DNA from: Scybalomonas sp905214925
Lineage (GTDB): Bacteria > Bacillota > Clostridia > Lachnospirales > Lachnospiraceae
Assembly: GCA_905214925.1 (NCBI GenBank)
Contig: CAJMOB010000006.1
Span: 1 to 64,000, forward strand
Direction of reading: 5' to 3'
DNA length: 64,000 nucleotides
Both the position numbers and the translations under genes were made by a program. How positions within the stretch are numbered: the stretch's first letter is position 1; each line of letters starts with the position of its first letter. The notes below the pieces were generated by a model, which saw only the letters and a list, made by a program, of their open reading frames with translations, searched no databases and was not told where the DNA came from. Shown here one piece after another: positions 18,429-26,122 of this stretch.

Positions 18429-18473
18429 AAAAGGGCTGTTTCATTTGCTTTTTCTATGAAACTAGCCCCTTTT
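18429..18473 (-). terminator. Intra-operon hairpin between malE and malF
   Basis: On the minus strand AAAAGGGGCTAGTTTCAT pairs with ATGAAACAGCCCTTTT (two single-base bulges), followed by TTTTCTTATC. Located 45 bp after the malE stop, it looks like a partial terminator or 3'-end stabiliser. In other bacteria such hairpins give excess binding protein over permease; that role here is inferred. Confidence 0.7.
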
Positions 18474-18517
18474 CTATGTCAGTCATCTAACATTGAATTT
18501 TTCAATTCCCACTTGAC

Positions 18518-19810
18518 TTATTCTTTCATAATACCTTCGCCCATCTGTGTTGTCGCTTCTTTTGCATTTTTTAATGTTGTATCTTTTTGAACAATAGATT
18601 TTCCTAATGCTTCTACAGGAGACCAGAAGTCGCTCATTTTCTTAACAAGTGGTTGAGTTTTAGATGCTTCATTAATTTCTAAAATTTGAGCAGATGCTAC
18701 TACATCTGATTTTACTGCTTCTGAATTGGATACTGTATCCCATGTAGGCGTAATATTTCTTGTTTCAAAACGAACTGTTTGTGCATGTTCGCCTGCTAAA
18801 TAAGCTGCTAAAGCAACAGATGCTGCCATATGTTTTGATGTTGGATTCACACCAACTGCTTTACTTCCTGCAAAAGAATATAATTGAGAATCTTTTCCAT
18901 TTAAGTTTACTGTCGGAAGTTTTGTAACCCCAAAGTTATCTCCTAATGCTTCTTGAATAGCGACTGCATCCCAAGAACCAGATACGTAAGCACCTAATGT
19001 ACCATCTTTAAATTTTGCAATAGAAGCGCCTGTATCTTCTAAGAAGAATTTCTTATTGTTAAATAAATTAACTAAATATTCTGTTGCTTCTGGATGGTCA
19101 CCAAATGTTGTTCCTGCTGCCTCATCATCACCATTTGGTCCAAATAATTCTCCGCCTGCTGCATAGAAGAATGCAGGTAAATACCAGCTGTTATCAAGGT
19201 CAAATGCGAAGTTGTTTACGCCATCTCCAAGATCTTTTTCCATCATAGTATCAAGACTTTTTACTTCTTCTTCTGTAAATTTGCTCTTATCATAGAATAA
19301 GAAATAAGTATTTGGTGTAAATGGGAATCCATAGACACCATCGTTGTATGTAACAGAACCAACCATAGATTCACTATTATGTGCTTTCATCTCTTCTACG
19401 GTAGAACCACCTAACTTAGCAAGTGCCCCCGCTTCTACCATTTTAGGAATTTGGTCATTTACATACAAGAATACATCCGCTGCTTCCTCTAAGTCCTTCA
19501 TTGCGGATTCCGCAACATCCGCTTCTGACATAACCCCATACTCAAATGTAATATCCCATTCTGGATGCTCTTCATTAAACTGATCACAAAGTGCTTTTAA
19601 ATATCCTTTTGGATATTTATCTGTTTTCACTTGGTCTTCTTGTGGAGCCCATACTTTTAAAGTCATTTTTTCGACTTCACCATTTGCCCCACCTTCTGAG
19701 GTCCCATTAGAAGCTGTTGTTGTTGAATTTCCTGAGCCACCACAGCCTGCTAATGATGTCATTGCAAGTGCTGCAGTCATTGCAACTGCTAATACTTTTT
19801 TCATTCTCAT
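18518..19810 (-). CDS. malE: Maltodextrin-binding lipoprotein MalE
   Basis: Extracellular solute-binding protein for maltodextrins. The 430 residues start with KKVLAVAMTAALAMTSLAGC, a type II signal peptide with lipobox LAGC, then a Gly/Ser/Thr-rich linker (residues 24-45). Domain motifs such as LKVWAPQED, GVYGFPFTPN and AFAGSKAVGVN-like segments match MalE homologues of Clostridia. ATG at 19810 has AGGAGG eight bases upstream. It heads the malE-malF-malG-lipoprotein operon, preceded by the cysK terminator. I see no convincing catabolite-response (cre) site in the 140 bp upstream. Confidence 0.92.
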   Translation of the reverse strand: MRMKKVLAVAMTAALAMTSLAGCGGSGNSTTTASNGTSEGGANGEVEKMTLKVWAPQEDQVKTDKYPKGYLKALCDQFNEEHPEWDITFEYGVMSEADVAESAMKDLEEAADVFLYVNDQIPKMVEAGALAKLGGSTVEEMKAHNSESMVGSVTYNDGVYGFPFTPNTYFLFYDKSKFTEEEVKSLDTMMEKDLGDGVNNFAFDLDNSWYLPAFFYAAGGELFGPNGDDEAAGTTFGDHPEATEYLVNLFNNKKFFLEDTGASIAKFKDGTLGAYVSGSWDAVAIQEALGDNFGVTKLPTVNLNGKDSQLYSFAGSKAVGVNPTSKHMAASVALAAYLAGEHAQTVRFETRNITPTWDTVSNSEAVKSDVVASAQILEINEASKTQPLVKKMSDFWSPVEALGKSIVQKDTTLKNAKEATTQMGEGIMKE

Positions 19811-19946
19811 ATCATGTTCCTCCTGATTTATTTTTATATTTTTGTTCCTTCTTATAGTTCTATTTTACAATTCTTATAAAAAAACTTAAATATCAATAAT
19901 CTTAGAATCATGTCAGATTTTTATGCTCTTTTTAATAAACAAAGGA

Positions 19947-19986
19947 TAAAAAAAAGATATGTCTTTTTCTCAATCGACATATCTTT
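19947..19986 (-). terminator. Rho-independent terminator of cysK
   Basis: AAAGATATGTC (19953-19963) and GACATATCTTT (19976-19986) form an 11-bp stem with a 12-base loop; on the minus strand it runs into eight Ts. Confidence 0.88.
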
Positions 19987-20011
19987 TTCTTATTATTTCT
20001 TTATTTTTTTA

Positions 20012-20950
20012 CTATTTATTATCATTTTCCCCAAACATCGGTGTTGATAAATAGCGATCGCCATTATCTGGAAGAATAACTACAATCGTCTTTCCTTTAT
20101 TTTCTGGACGTTTTGCTAGTTCTTTTGCCGCATATACGGCTGCTCCTGAAGAAATTCCAACTAAAATTCCTTCGGTTCTTGCAATTTCTCTTCCTGTTTC
20201 AAAGGCGCTTTCATTATCCACACAAATAATTTCATCATAAATAGTTGTATCCAAGACTTCTGGAACAAATCCTGCTCCAATTCCTTGAATTTTATGAGCT
20301 CCAGATGTACCTGTTGATAACACAGGAGAACCTGTTGGCTCTACGGCTACTACTTGAACATTCGGATTTTTTTCTTTTAAATACGCTCCTGCTCCTGTAA
20401 TCGTACCGCCTGTTCCAACGCCAGACACAAAAATATCTACCTTACCGTTTGTATCTTCCCAAATTTCTGGACCTGTTGTTTTCTTATGGATCTCTGGATT
20501 GGCTTCGTTGACAAATTGCCCAGCAAGAAAACTATTTTCGATTTCACTGGCTAGTTGTTCTGCTTTTGCAATGGCCCCCTTCATTCCTTTTGCCCCTTCG
20601 GTTAAAACGAGCTCTGCTCCATATGCCTTCATTAGATTTCGTCTTTCCACACTCATTGTTTCTGGCATAACAATAATGATGCGATATCCTTTTGCAGCTG
20701 CAATGGCAGATAATCCAATTCCTGTATTTCCACTTGTAGGCTCAATAATAACAGAACCTTCTTTTAATTTTCCTTCTTGCTCCGCTTTTAAAATCATAGA
20801 AAGCGCAACTCGATCTTTTACACTGCCTGCTGGATTTAACCCTTCTACTTTCCCTAAAATTTTTGCTTGAAGTCCCATCTTTTTTTGGTAATTGCCTAAC
20901 TCAACAAGCGGTGTTTTGCCAATTACCTCTAACATTGATTGATAATACAT
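20012..20950 (-). CDS. cysK: Cysteine synthase A (O-acetylserine sulfhydrylase)
   Basis: PLP enzyme that makes cysteine from O-acetylserine and sulfide. The 312 residues show the PLP lysine in AGSVKDRVALS (Lys near 45), the substrate loop EPTSGNTGIG (about 69-78), and a GTGGTITG-type phosphate-binding loop (near 178). Length is typical. AAGGAGG precedes the ATG. A sigma-A promoter lies at 21027-21055 and a terminator closes the gene, so it is monocistronic. Confidence 0.95.
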   Translation of the reverse strand: MYYQSMLEVIGKTPLVELGNYQKKMGLQAKILGKVEGLNPAGSVKDRVALSMILKAEQEGKLKEGSVIIEPTSGNTGIGLSAIAAAKGYRIIIVMPETMSVERRNLMKAYGAELVLTEGAKGMKGAIAKAEQLASEIENSFLAGQFVNEANPEIHKKTTGPEIWEDTNGKVDIFVSGVGTGGTITGAGAYLKEKNPNVQVVAVEPTGSPVLSTGTSGAHKIQGIGAGFVPEVLDTTIYDEIICVDNESAFETGREIARTEGILVGISSGAAVYAAKELAKRPENKGKTIVVILPDNGDRYLSTPMFGENDNK

Positions 20951-21026
20951 AAAAAACCTCCTTTTACCTTTTGACGTTGTTATCTTATCTTTCTATCCCC
21001 CATATCCTACTAACTTACTTGGGATT

Positions 21027-21055
21027 AGATTATCATCATTTCTTCCATTTGTCAA
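21027..21055 (-). promoter_or_regulatory. Sigma-A promoter of cysK
   Basis: On the minus strand TTGACA (21050-21055), 17-bp spacer, TAATCT (21027-21032). The leader between it and cysK is about 75 bases, and I found no known riboswitch core there. Confidence 0.7.
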
Positions 21056-21083
21056 TCATTACCTGTTTTTTCTTTTAACAGTT

Positions 21084-21836
21084 TTATTCGATTAGCCTTT
21101 TTAATACCAAAACCGCCTCTCTTATCTTCTCTTCCTTTGTCTGCCAAATCTCAAACTCACTAAAAGACGAAAGCCCCATAGAAACCCCTTCTTTTCGATA
21201 AATCATCTGACTTTGTAATACTTCTTTTCCAGACATATGATAAGAAGTTCCCTTTGTCTTTTCATATACAATTTCAATGGCTTCTTGATTCACTCCACCT
21301 CCAATGAGAATTTCTATTTGATTGTCTGCTTTTTTTATGAGCTGCTTTATCAGCTTTGCTCCTTCCACACAACAATCCGCCTGACCAGAAGTTAAAATCG
21401 TATGAATCCCTAATTCCTTTGCCTGTTCTAATGTTTTATTCGGATCGCAACATACATCAAAAGCACGATGAAGGGTCACTTTACAGCCTTTCGCATGTTC
21501 CATCACTTCTTTCATCCGTTCTAAATGAAGACTCCCATCTTTTTTTAACATCCCCGTTACAATTCCGTCCGCTCCTAATGCTACAAACCGATCGATATCT
21601 CTTAATATCACCTGAAATTCTTCTTCTGTGTAACAAAAATCTCCAAATCTTGGACGAATTAACACCCTCGTTTCCATGTGTGTTTGTTTCTTTACTTCCT
21701 CGAATAATCCAATAGATGGGGTTGTCCCACCAATAATCAAATTTCCGCAAAGTTCTAGTCGGTTAGCACCACCTTTTTTTGCATTGATGGCAGATTGAAC
21801 ACTGTCTACACACGCTTCTAAACAATAATTTTTCAT
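21084..21836 (-). CDS. cutC: CutC family protein
   Basis: TIM-barrel protein of the CutC family, named for a proposed role in copper homeostasis; the biochemical activity is not settled. The 250 residues include the N-terminal NRLELCGNLIIGGTTPS, VLIRPRFGDFCYTEEE (near 77-92), TLHRAFDVCCDP and a GGGV segment, all family-conserved. The gene is last in a cluster after the transglutaminase-like and DeoR genes, 21 bp behind the regulator, so co-transcription is likely. The context gives no copper gene, which favours a metabolic role (inference). Confidence 0.88.
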   Translation of the reverse strand: MKNYCLEACVDSVQSAINAKKGGANRLELCGNLIIGGTTPSIGLFEEVKKQTHMETRVLIRPRFGDFCYTEEEFQVILRDIDRFVALGADGIVTGMLKKDGSLHLERMKEVMEHAKGCKVTLHRAFDVCCDPNKTLEQAKELGIHTILTSGQADCCVEGAKLIKQLIKKADNQIEILIGGGVNQEAIEIVYEKTKGTSYHMSGKEVLQSQMIYRKEGVSMGLSSFSEFEIWQTKEEKIREAVLVLKRLIE

Positions 21837-21857
21837 CGTTTCATCCCTTCTCTTTTT

Positions 21858-22619
21858 CTAATATAAGCTAACTCCTATCTGATCCAATATTTCTTTTGTG
21901 GCTTGATCTGGAAGCTCATTTGTAAAAATACCATCCACTTCATGAACATAACCAAACTTATAACATTCATTAAAATAAAATTTCTCCCGCTCCATTACTA
22001 AGTATCGATGCCTTCCACTTTCTAAAATCGCCTTTTTCGTAAGACCATCTTCTGCACCCAATGTAGTAATACTCTGATCCGTCATATCAATGCCACAAGT
22101 TCCAACAAAGACACGATCAAAACTATATTTTTTAATCATTTGGATTGTCTCAGCTCCTAAAAATCCATTGACTGTTTTTACATAAGTTCCACCAACTCCA
22201 ATAGCGGTAATATTCGAATTTTTTGACAATGCTTTTAAAATATCAACCATATTGCTAACCACAATCATACGTCGATTGGATTTTCCAAGTTCTTTTGCCA
22301 CTAAAATATTCGTTGTGGATATATCTAAAAAAATCGTTTCATTGTCCTTCAAAGTTTCCATAACTTTTTGAGCGATCTTACGTTTTTGTTCTAAATTGAC
22401 ATCCTTTCTCTCGATTACGTCTCGAACTAGTGGATAATCCTTTGATAAAATAGCCCCTCCATAGGTTCTCTTTAATTCTCCAGCCTTTTCTAAGGTGCGA
22501 AGATCTTTTCGAATACAATCTTCTGTCACTTGAAACAACTGGCTTAATTCCTTCACTTTTACTCGTCCATTTTCCTGAAGCAGTTTTATAATATTAGTAT
22601 GACGTTCTTCGATAAACAT
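21858..22619 (-). CDS. DeoR/GlpR-family transcriptional regulator
   Basis: Cytoplasmic repressor-type protein, 253 residues: an N-terminal winged helix-turn-helix (about 1-57, RVKVKELSQLFQVTEDCIRKDLRTLE) with the DeoR signature, and a C-terminal sugar-phosphate sensor domain (for example TIFLDISTTN and VGTCGID). The effector is expected to be a phosphorylated sugar. ATG at 22619 matches the usual family N-terminus MFIEERH; an AAGGAG is present but 17 bases upstream, overlapping an in-frame GTG at 22637, so the exact start is uncertain. It probably regulates its own operon with the transglutaminase-like protein and CutC. Confidence 0.88.
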   Translation of the reverse strand: MFIEERHTNIIKLLQENGRVKVKELSQLFQVTEDCIRKDLRTLEKAGELKRTYGGAILSKDYPLVRDVIERKDVNLEQKRKIAQKVMETLKDNETIFLDISTTNILVAKELGKSNRRMIVVSNMVDILKALSKNSNITAIGVGGTYVKTVNGFLGAETIQMIKKYSFDRVFVGTCGIDMTDQSITTLGAEDGLTKKAILESGRHRYLVMEREKFYFNECYKFGYVHEVDGIFTNELPDQATKEILDQIGVSLY

Positions 22620-22682
22620 AATTGGTTCTATTTTCACTCCTTTTCCTAATCTTACGACACTTTTTCTTATTTTCTCTATACT

Positions 22683-25289
22683 CTATAGTATATTTCTAAT
22701 ATTGCAAAGTAACTCTACTGTTCCTACGTTATAACCGCTACAAGCATAACGACCATGACAACTTTCGGTCGTTAATACAAGTAGTGGTAATTTTTCTGGA
22801 TCGGTATACATACGCCTTGCTATCATTTCTGGAAGCTCTTTAAAATCATCATAATAAATTTGAATTTGTGGCAATTCTTTTAATAGACTCCTTAATGTTT
22901 GGTTTTCCATATCCCTTTTGTCTTTTAACACAAACACAATTGTAAAATCTTTTTCTTTTATTTCTTCTACTTTTTCTTTTAATTCATTGAGGACATGTTC
23001 CGTTGGTTCCATGCCAACTTCTAAAAAGCTAAGAAGGGCTACTTTATTTTTTGCAATCTGTTCCCATAACACATCTTCGTTTGCTTCATTTTTCAATGAA
23101 AAGGAGTCTAATTTTAAATCTTCTAACATATCCTCTGTCCTTGGTTGCCTTATGAAAAAAGAGCTTGTTTTTTCCTTCTCTTCCCCTGTAATAATAAAAT
23201 ATTTTACGGCTATCATTTGATTTCCGCTTGGAATACGCATCGTTGTATAAAGGCGATAATATCCTTTTGGTAATTGTAATTTTATTTTTTGTATGTCAAA
23301 AGAAGTTTTCGTATAATCCAACGTTTCGAATACCGCCCATTCTTTTTTCTTTTCTAACTTACCAATGGTCCAGTTTACAAAATAGGCTGGTACCGCCTCT
23401 CCTTCATAAGTAAATGTAACATCCATTAACATTTCCTCTTTTTTCTCACTATCACCATCAGCTTTTATAAATCTGCGTTCTTTCCAATATTCTATATTGC
23501 CATGAATTGGATTAATTCTAGCAGGAATTCCTAACGTCCTACAAATGGTTACAAATAATGTCTTCTTGGAAAGTTCAGAACCTTGTCCTGTCATCAATGC
23601 CCCAACTGGTGAGGTGACAACTGTTTCATAATTTCTATCTTCTGTAGTCACAACGTGTTGCTTCACATAGTCCCAAATGACACTTGGATTTTTCAAAAAC
23701 TGTTGCTTTTCTTCTTTTGTAAACCACTTAGAAATTTCTTTTCGATAAGGGCGAATCATCTCATAACGGATTCTAGGATTCATTACATATTGGACAAATA
23801 ATGGCTCTTGTTCCTCTCCCATCCCTTCTAAATAGGCAAAAGCGACTTCTTTTACAAGTAGAGATTCTTGTAAATGTTCTTCTAGCACTTCACTTTTTAC
23901 ATCTCTATTATCTTTTACTTCCAATGTCTGCAAGAGCAATAAACGATATGGATTAGTATCCTTCTCCAAAAAATCATAAATTTCATCAAAATTTCCATAT
24001 GCATTTTTTAAAATGGTAGTTATCGCTTCCTTTCCCTCATATTTTTTTGCTTTTTCCTTCGGATAAAAATTGTCTTTCTTTTCGTTTCTTATTTGATCCG
24101 CCTTTTGTTTTTTTACTCTTCCTCTTTCTTTTTGTTCCGTAGTCAATTGACTCGGATGCATTGGATAATCAAAAGGAGCTATTAAGTCAAAAAACTGCCA
24201 TTCTTTTTTCGCTTCTTCCTCCACAAACACCCTCTGATTTTTTAATCGTATTATCACTTCTTTCGTGTCTTCCGTATTTATGAGCACACTTCCTATTTGT
24301 CCATCAAGGGAACAAAAAATTTGTATGGTACCTTTTCCAAGTTCTACGGATACCTCTCCTTCTTCATCGGTATGCTGTGTAGAAATTGGATAAAATTCCG
24401 CCATATTCATCAATTCAAATTGAACTAGGCAATTCACTGCTTTTGTTCCATCTTCTTTCTCCACACGAACGGTCAATATCATTGTTTTTGCATAGACAGA
24501 AGTATCATTATAAAAAATAACGGCACCATCTCTTCCCGTTATTTCATTTTTTTTCACACTCTCTTTCCCAACATAATCAGAAAAAACTCTCGTGTGAATC
24601 AGCATAGCTCTTGATGACGCATTGGTAAACCATCCCTTATCCAACACTTCCTCTGGTTCACAAGCGCCTAAAAAGCGCCATTTCTCTCCATCCCATGCTT
24701 CTACCCATGCATGATTATCATCACAGTGCGCCCATCTTGGGGTATACACTTGCCTTGCAGGAATCCCAACACTTCTCAATACGGATACAAGGAAAGTAGA
24801 TTCTTCTCCACAGCGAGCAGTAATACTTTTGTACACAGCAATTGGATTTAACGTTCTCTCATCAGAAGCGGCATAGGTCACATTTTCTGCACACCAATAA
24901 TTCAACTCTTTAATGGCATCTTCTTGTGAACATCCTTTGATTCTTTCCTTCACTTTCTCATAAAGCCATGGACGGCAATTTACAATATCTTCATTATTGA
25001 CACGATGATATAAAACATAATTTAAAAACATTTCTTCAGGAAGATGCTTCGTATAAGAACTGTTTTCCTTTAAATACAAACTGTGCTTCACATAAGCGTA
25101 AAATAATTCTGGTCCATAATCACTGGCATCTGCAAACGGCATGGTACCATATAAAAACTTCATAAGAATCTCCTCGTCTCCTTGGAGAGATTCCATATAA
25201 GTTTGAATTTCTTCTCCTTTTTTTCCGAGCTGATTTAAGGATTTCTTATATTGTTTTGATGCATATTGTCTTAATTCTTTTGTAAACAT
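22683..25289 (-). CDS. Large transglutaminase-like protein
   Basis: An 868-residue protein without signal peptide or membrane helices, so probably cytoplasmic. A transglutaminase-like core lies at about 120-215: Cys160 in ARCGEESTF, His193 in DNHAWVEAW, then LGACEPEE. A second, similar segment at about 565-600 (SELSKKTLFVTICRTLGIPAR) lacks the cysteine. The last 130 residues look thioredoxin-like (ALLSFLEVG, then PLLVLTTE) without a CxxC. Substrate and reaction are unknown: peptide or glycopeptide cleavage is as likely as cross-linking. ATG at 25289 has AAGGAG eight bases upstream; a TTG at 25325 is rejected. It heads the operon with DeoR and CutC. Confidence 0.8.
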   Translation of the reverse strand: MFTKELRQYASKQYKKSLNQLGKKGEEIQTYMESLQGDEEILMKFLYGTMPFADASDYGPELFYAYVKHSLYLKENSSYTKHLPEEMFLNYVLYHRVNNEDIVNCRPWLYEKVKERIKGCSQEDAIKELNYWCAENVTYAASDERTLNPIAVYKSITARCGEESTFLVSVLRSVGIPARQVYTPRWAHCDDNHAWVEAWDGEKWRFLGACEPEEVLDKGWFTNASSRAMLIHTRVFSDYVGKESVKKNEITGRDGAVIFYNDTSVYAKTMILTVRVEKEDGTKAVNCLVQFELMNMAEFYPISTQHTDEEGEVSVELGKGTIQIFCSLDGQIGSVLINTEDTKEVIIRLKNQRVFVEEEAKKEWQFFDLIAPFDYPMHPSQLTTEQKERGRVKKQKADQIRNEKKDNFYPKEKAKKYEGKEAITTILKNAYGNFDEIYDFLEKDTNPYRLLLLQTLEVKDNRDVKSEVLEEHLQESLLVKEVAFAYLEGMGEEQEPLFVQYVMNPRIRYEMIRPYRKEISKWFTKEEKQQFLKNPSVIWDYVKQHVVTTEDRNYETVVTSPVGALMTGQGSELSKKTLFVTICRTLGIPARINPIHGNIEYWKERRFIKADGDSEKKEEMLMDVTFTYEGEAVPAYFVNWTIGKLEKKKEWAVFETLDYTKTSFDIQKIKLQLPKGYYRLYTTMRIPSGNQMIAVKYFIITGEEKEKTSSFFIRQPRTEDMLEDLKLDSFSLKNEANEDVLWEQIAKNKVALLSFLEVGMEPTEHVLNELKEKVEEIKEKDFTIVFVLKDKRDMENQTLRSLLKELPQIQIYYDDFKELPEMIARRMYTDPEKLPLLVLTTESCHGRYACSGYNVGTVELLCNIRNIL

Positions 25290-25307
25290 AGTTTTCTCTC
25301 CTTGTAT

Positions 25308-25327
25308 TGATTGGAATCGTTTCAATC
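25308..25327. promoter_or_regulatory. Operator-like dyad at the start of the transglutaminase transcript
   Basis: GATTG-GAA and TTT-CAATC surround a TCG centre. It sits about 15-30 bp downstream of the -10 box, a normal position for a repressor site. DeoR encoded in the same operon is the first candidate to bind it, but the site also resembles LacI-type operators. Confidence 0.4.
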
Positions 25328-25340
25328 GTATCTATGGAAA

Positions 25341-25369
25341 GTGTAGCATCCGTATTTCTCACTGTCAAT
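25341..25369 (-). promoter_or_regulatory. Sigma-A promoter of the transglutaminase-deoR-cutC operon
   Basis: TTGACA (25364-25369), 17-bp spacer, TACACT (25341-25346) on the minus strand. Confidence 0.75.
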
Positions 25370-25458
25370 TATTTTATATTGTTTTATCGTATTATTATTT
25401 GTTTATTCTTATTTGTTCTTTTTTTGTGTTTAGGTTTATTTATATTCCCCAATTTTCC

Positions 25459-25486
25459 TTGATTAAATAAAAAAAATGTGTATAAT
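25459..25486 (+). promoter_or_regulatory. Strong plus-strand promoter with no gene downstream
   Basis: TTGATT (25459-25464), 16-bp spacer, TATAAT (25481-25486). No plus-strand coding region follows before the lytR terminator, so it probably drives a non-coding RNA. Confidence 0.65.
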
Positions 25487-25492
25487 ATAAAT

Positions 25493-25835
25493 TAGTTCAA
25501 TTAATCAAATAGGTTAATTCATTTGAGACGCATTTCTCATCGTTTAAACAAATGTTGCAATGTTTATTTTGTTTTCCCGACATTGTAATAGACATTGTAG
25601 GAACTAGAAAATGGATTTTTAAACCCTCCATTCCAAGGTTTTGTTCCTATAATTTTCTTGATTGTGTTATCAGGGATTTTGTAGGATAAAATTCATTTTC
25701 GGCCTAGGGGCAAATATAACAATCTTCTCGTCATATTATTTGCTCTTGGGTAGTACTAAATAAAAAAATGACATAACCCTTTCTCCAAACCTTATATATA
25801 CTCGTTATGTCATTCTTTTGTATTTAGAAAATTAA
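25493..25835 (+). ncRNA. Candidate structured non-coding RNA
   Basis: Downstream of the promoter at 25459 the plus strand can fold into a chain of hairpins. CATTTG/CAAATG encloses TGAGA/TCTCA. TTGCAATGT pairs with ACATTGTAA, AGGAAC with GTTCCT, and CCTAT with GTAGG enclosing CTTGAT/ATCAGG. CCTAGGGGCAAATA pairs with TATTTGCTCTTGGG (three G-U pairs). The last stem is AATGACATAA/TTATGTCATT, followed by CTTTTGTATTT. All wobble pairs are of the kind that form only in plus-strand RNA. It does not show the conserved cores of RNase P RNA, tmRNA or SRP RNA. Start and end are inferred. Confidence 0.5.
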
Positions 25836-26052
25836 ACCCTTATGATTATTTCTAAATTTTATTTTTAATTGAGAAATTCACTTTTGAATTTCTCAATCCA
25901 TGCGGAAGGAGTATATTTCCTTTCTTTACTACTTCCGTATCGGTTTTGAACATACTTTTTATATTGAAATTTTATTTTTTGTTTTTATCAGTATGTTTTA
26001 TACGTTATCGCAAATGCTACTCAACACCCTTTCGTACATTTGCGTATACGGT
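25836..26052. other. Remainder of the gene-free stretch before lytR
   Basis: No coding sequence is supported. Two perfect dyads are visible: a 12-bp stem with a 4-base loop, TTGAGAAATTCA/TGAATTTCTCAA (25869-25896), and CGCAAATG/CATTTGCG (26009-26016 with 26037-26044). An open frame at 25900-26097 has no ribosome site and runs into the terminator. The RNA from 25493 may extend through here to the terminator at 26053. Confidence 0.5.
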
Positions 26053-26095
26053 AAAAAACCTCAACACAAGTTCCGAAACTGTGTTGAGGTTTTTT
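26053..26095. terminator. Bidirectional rho-independent terminator after lytR
   Basis: Perfect 16-bp stem AAAAAACCTCAACACA / TGTGTTGAGGTTTTTT with an 11-base loop. It terminates lytR on the minus strand and could also end plus-strand transcripts from the 25459 promoter. Confidence 0.92.
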
Positions 26096-26122
26096 AGTTA
26101 TCAAAAATTTTATTTTTGTTTT

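Noticed and set aside
20951..21026. SAM- or cysteine-related riboswitch before cysK
   Set aside because: Leader of about 75 bases shows no conserved riboswitch core and no terminator.
25308..25327. Catabolite-response element (cre) reading of the dyad near the transglutaminase promoter
   Set aside because: The central CG is present, but several conserved positions of the cre consensus do not match; kept only as a generic operator-like dyad.
25586..25604. Direct repeat GACATTGTA twice, as a possible CRISPR or iteron start
   Set aside because: Only two short copies with a few bases between them; no array, no cas or rep genes in the window.
25751..25830. Dyad AATGACATAA/TTATGTCATT with 32-base spacer as a fifth full copy of the palindromic element family
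   Set aside because: Arms do not match the family consensus and the T/A polarity of the outer ends is reversed; treated as part of the candidate RNA.
25900..26097. Open frame of 65 codons on the plus strand before the lytR terminator
   Set aside because: No ribosome binding site, hydrophobic low-complexity composition, runs through a dyad and into the terminator; more likely part of a non-coding region.
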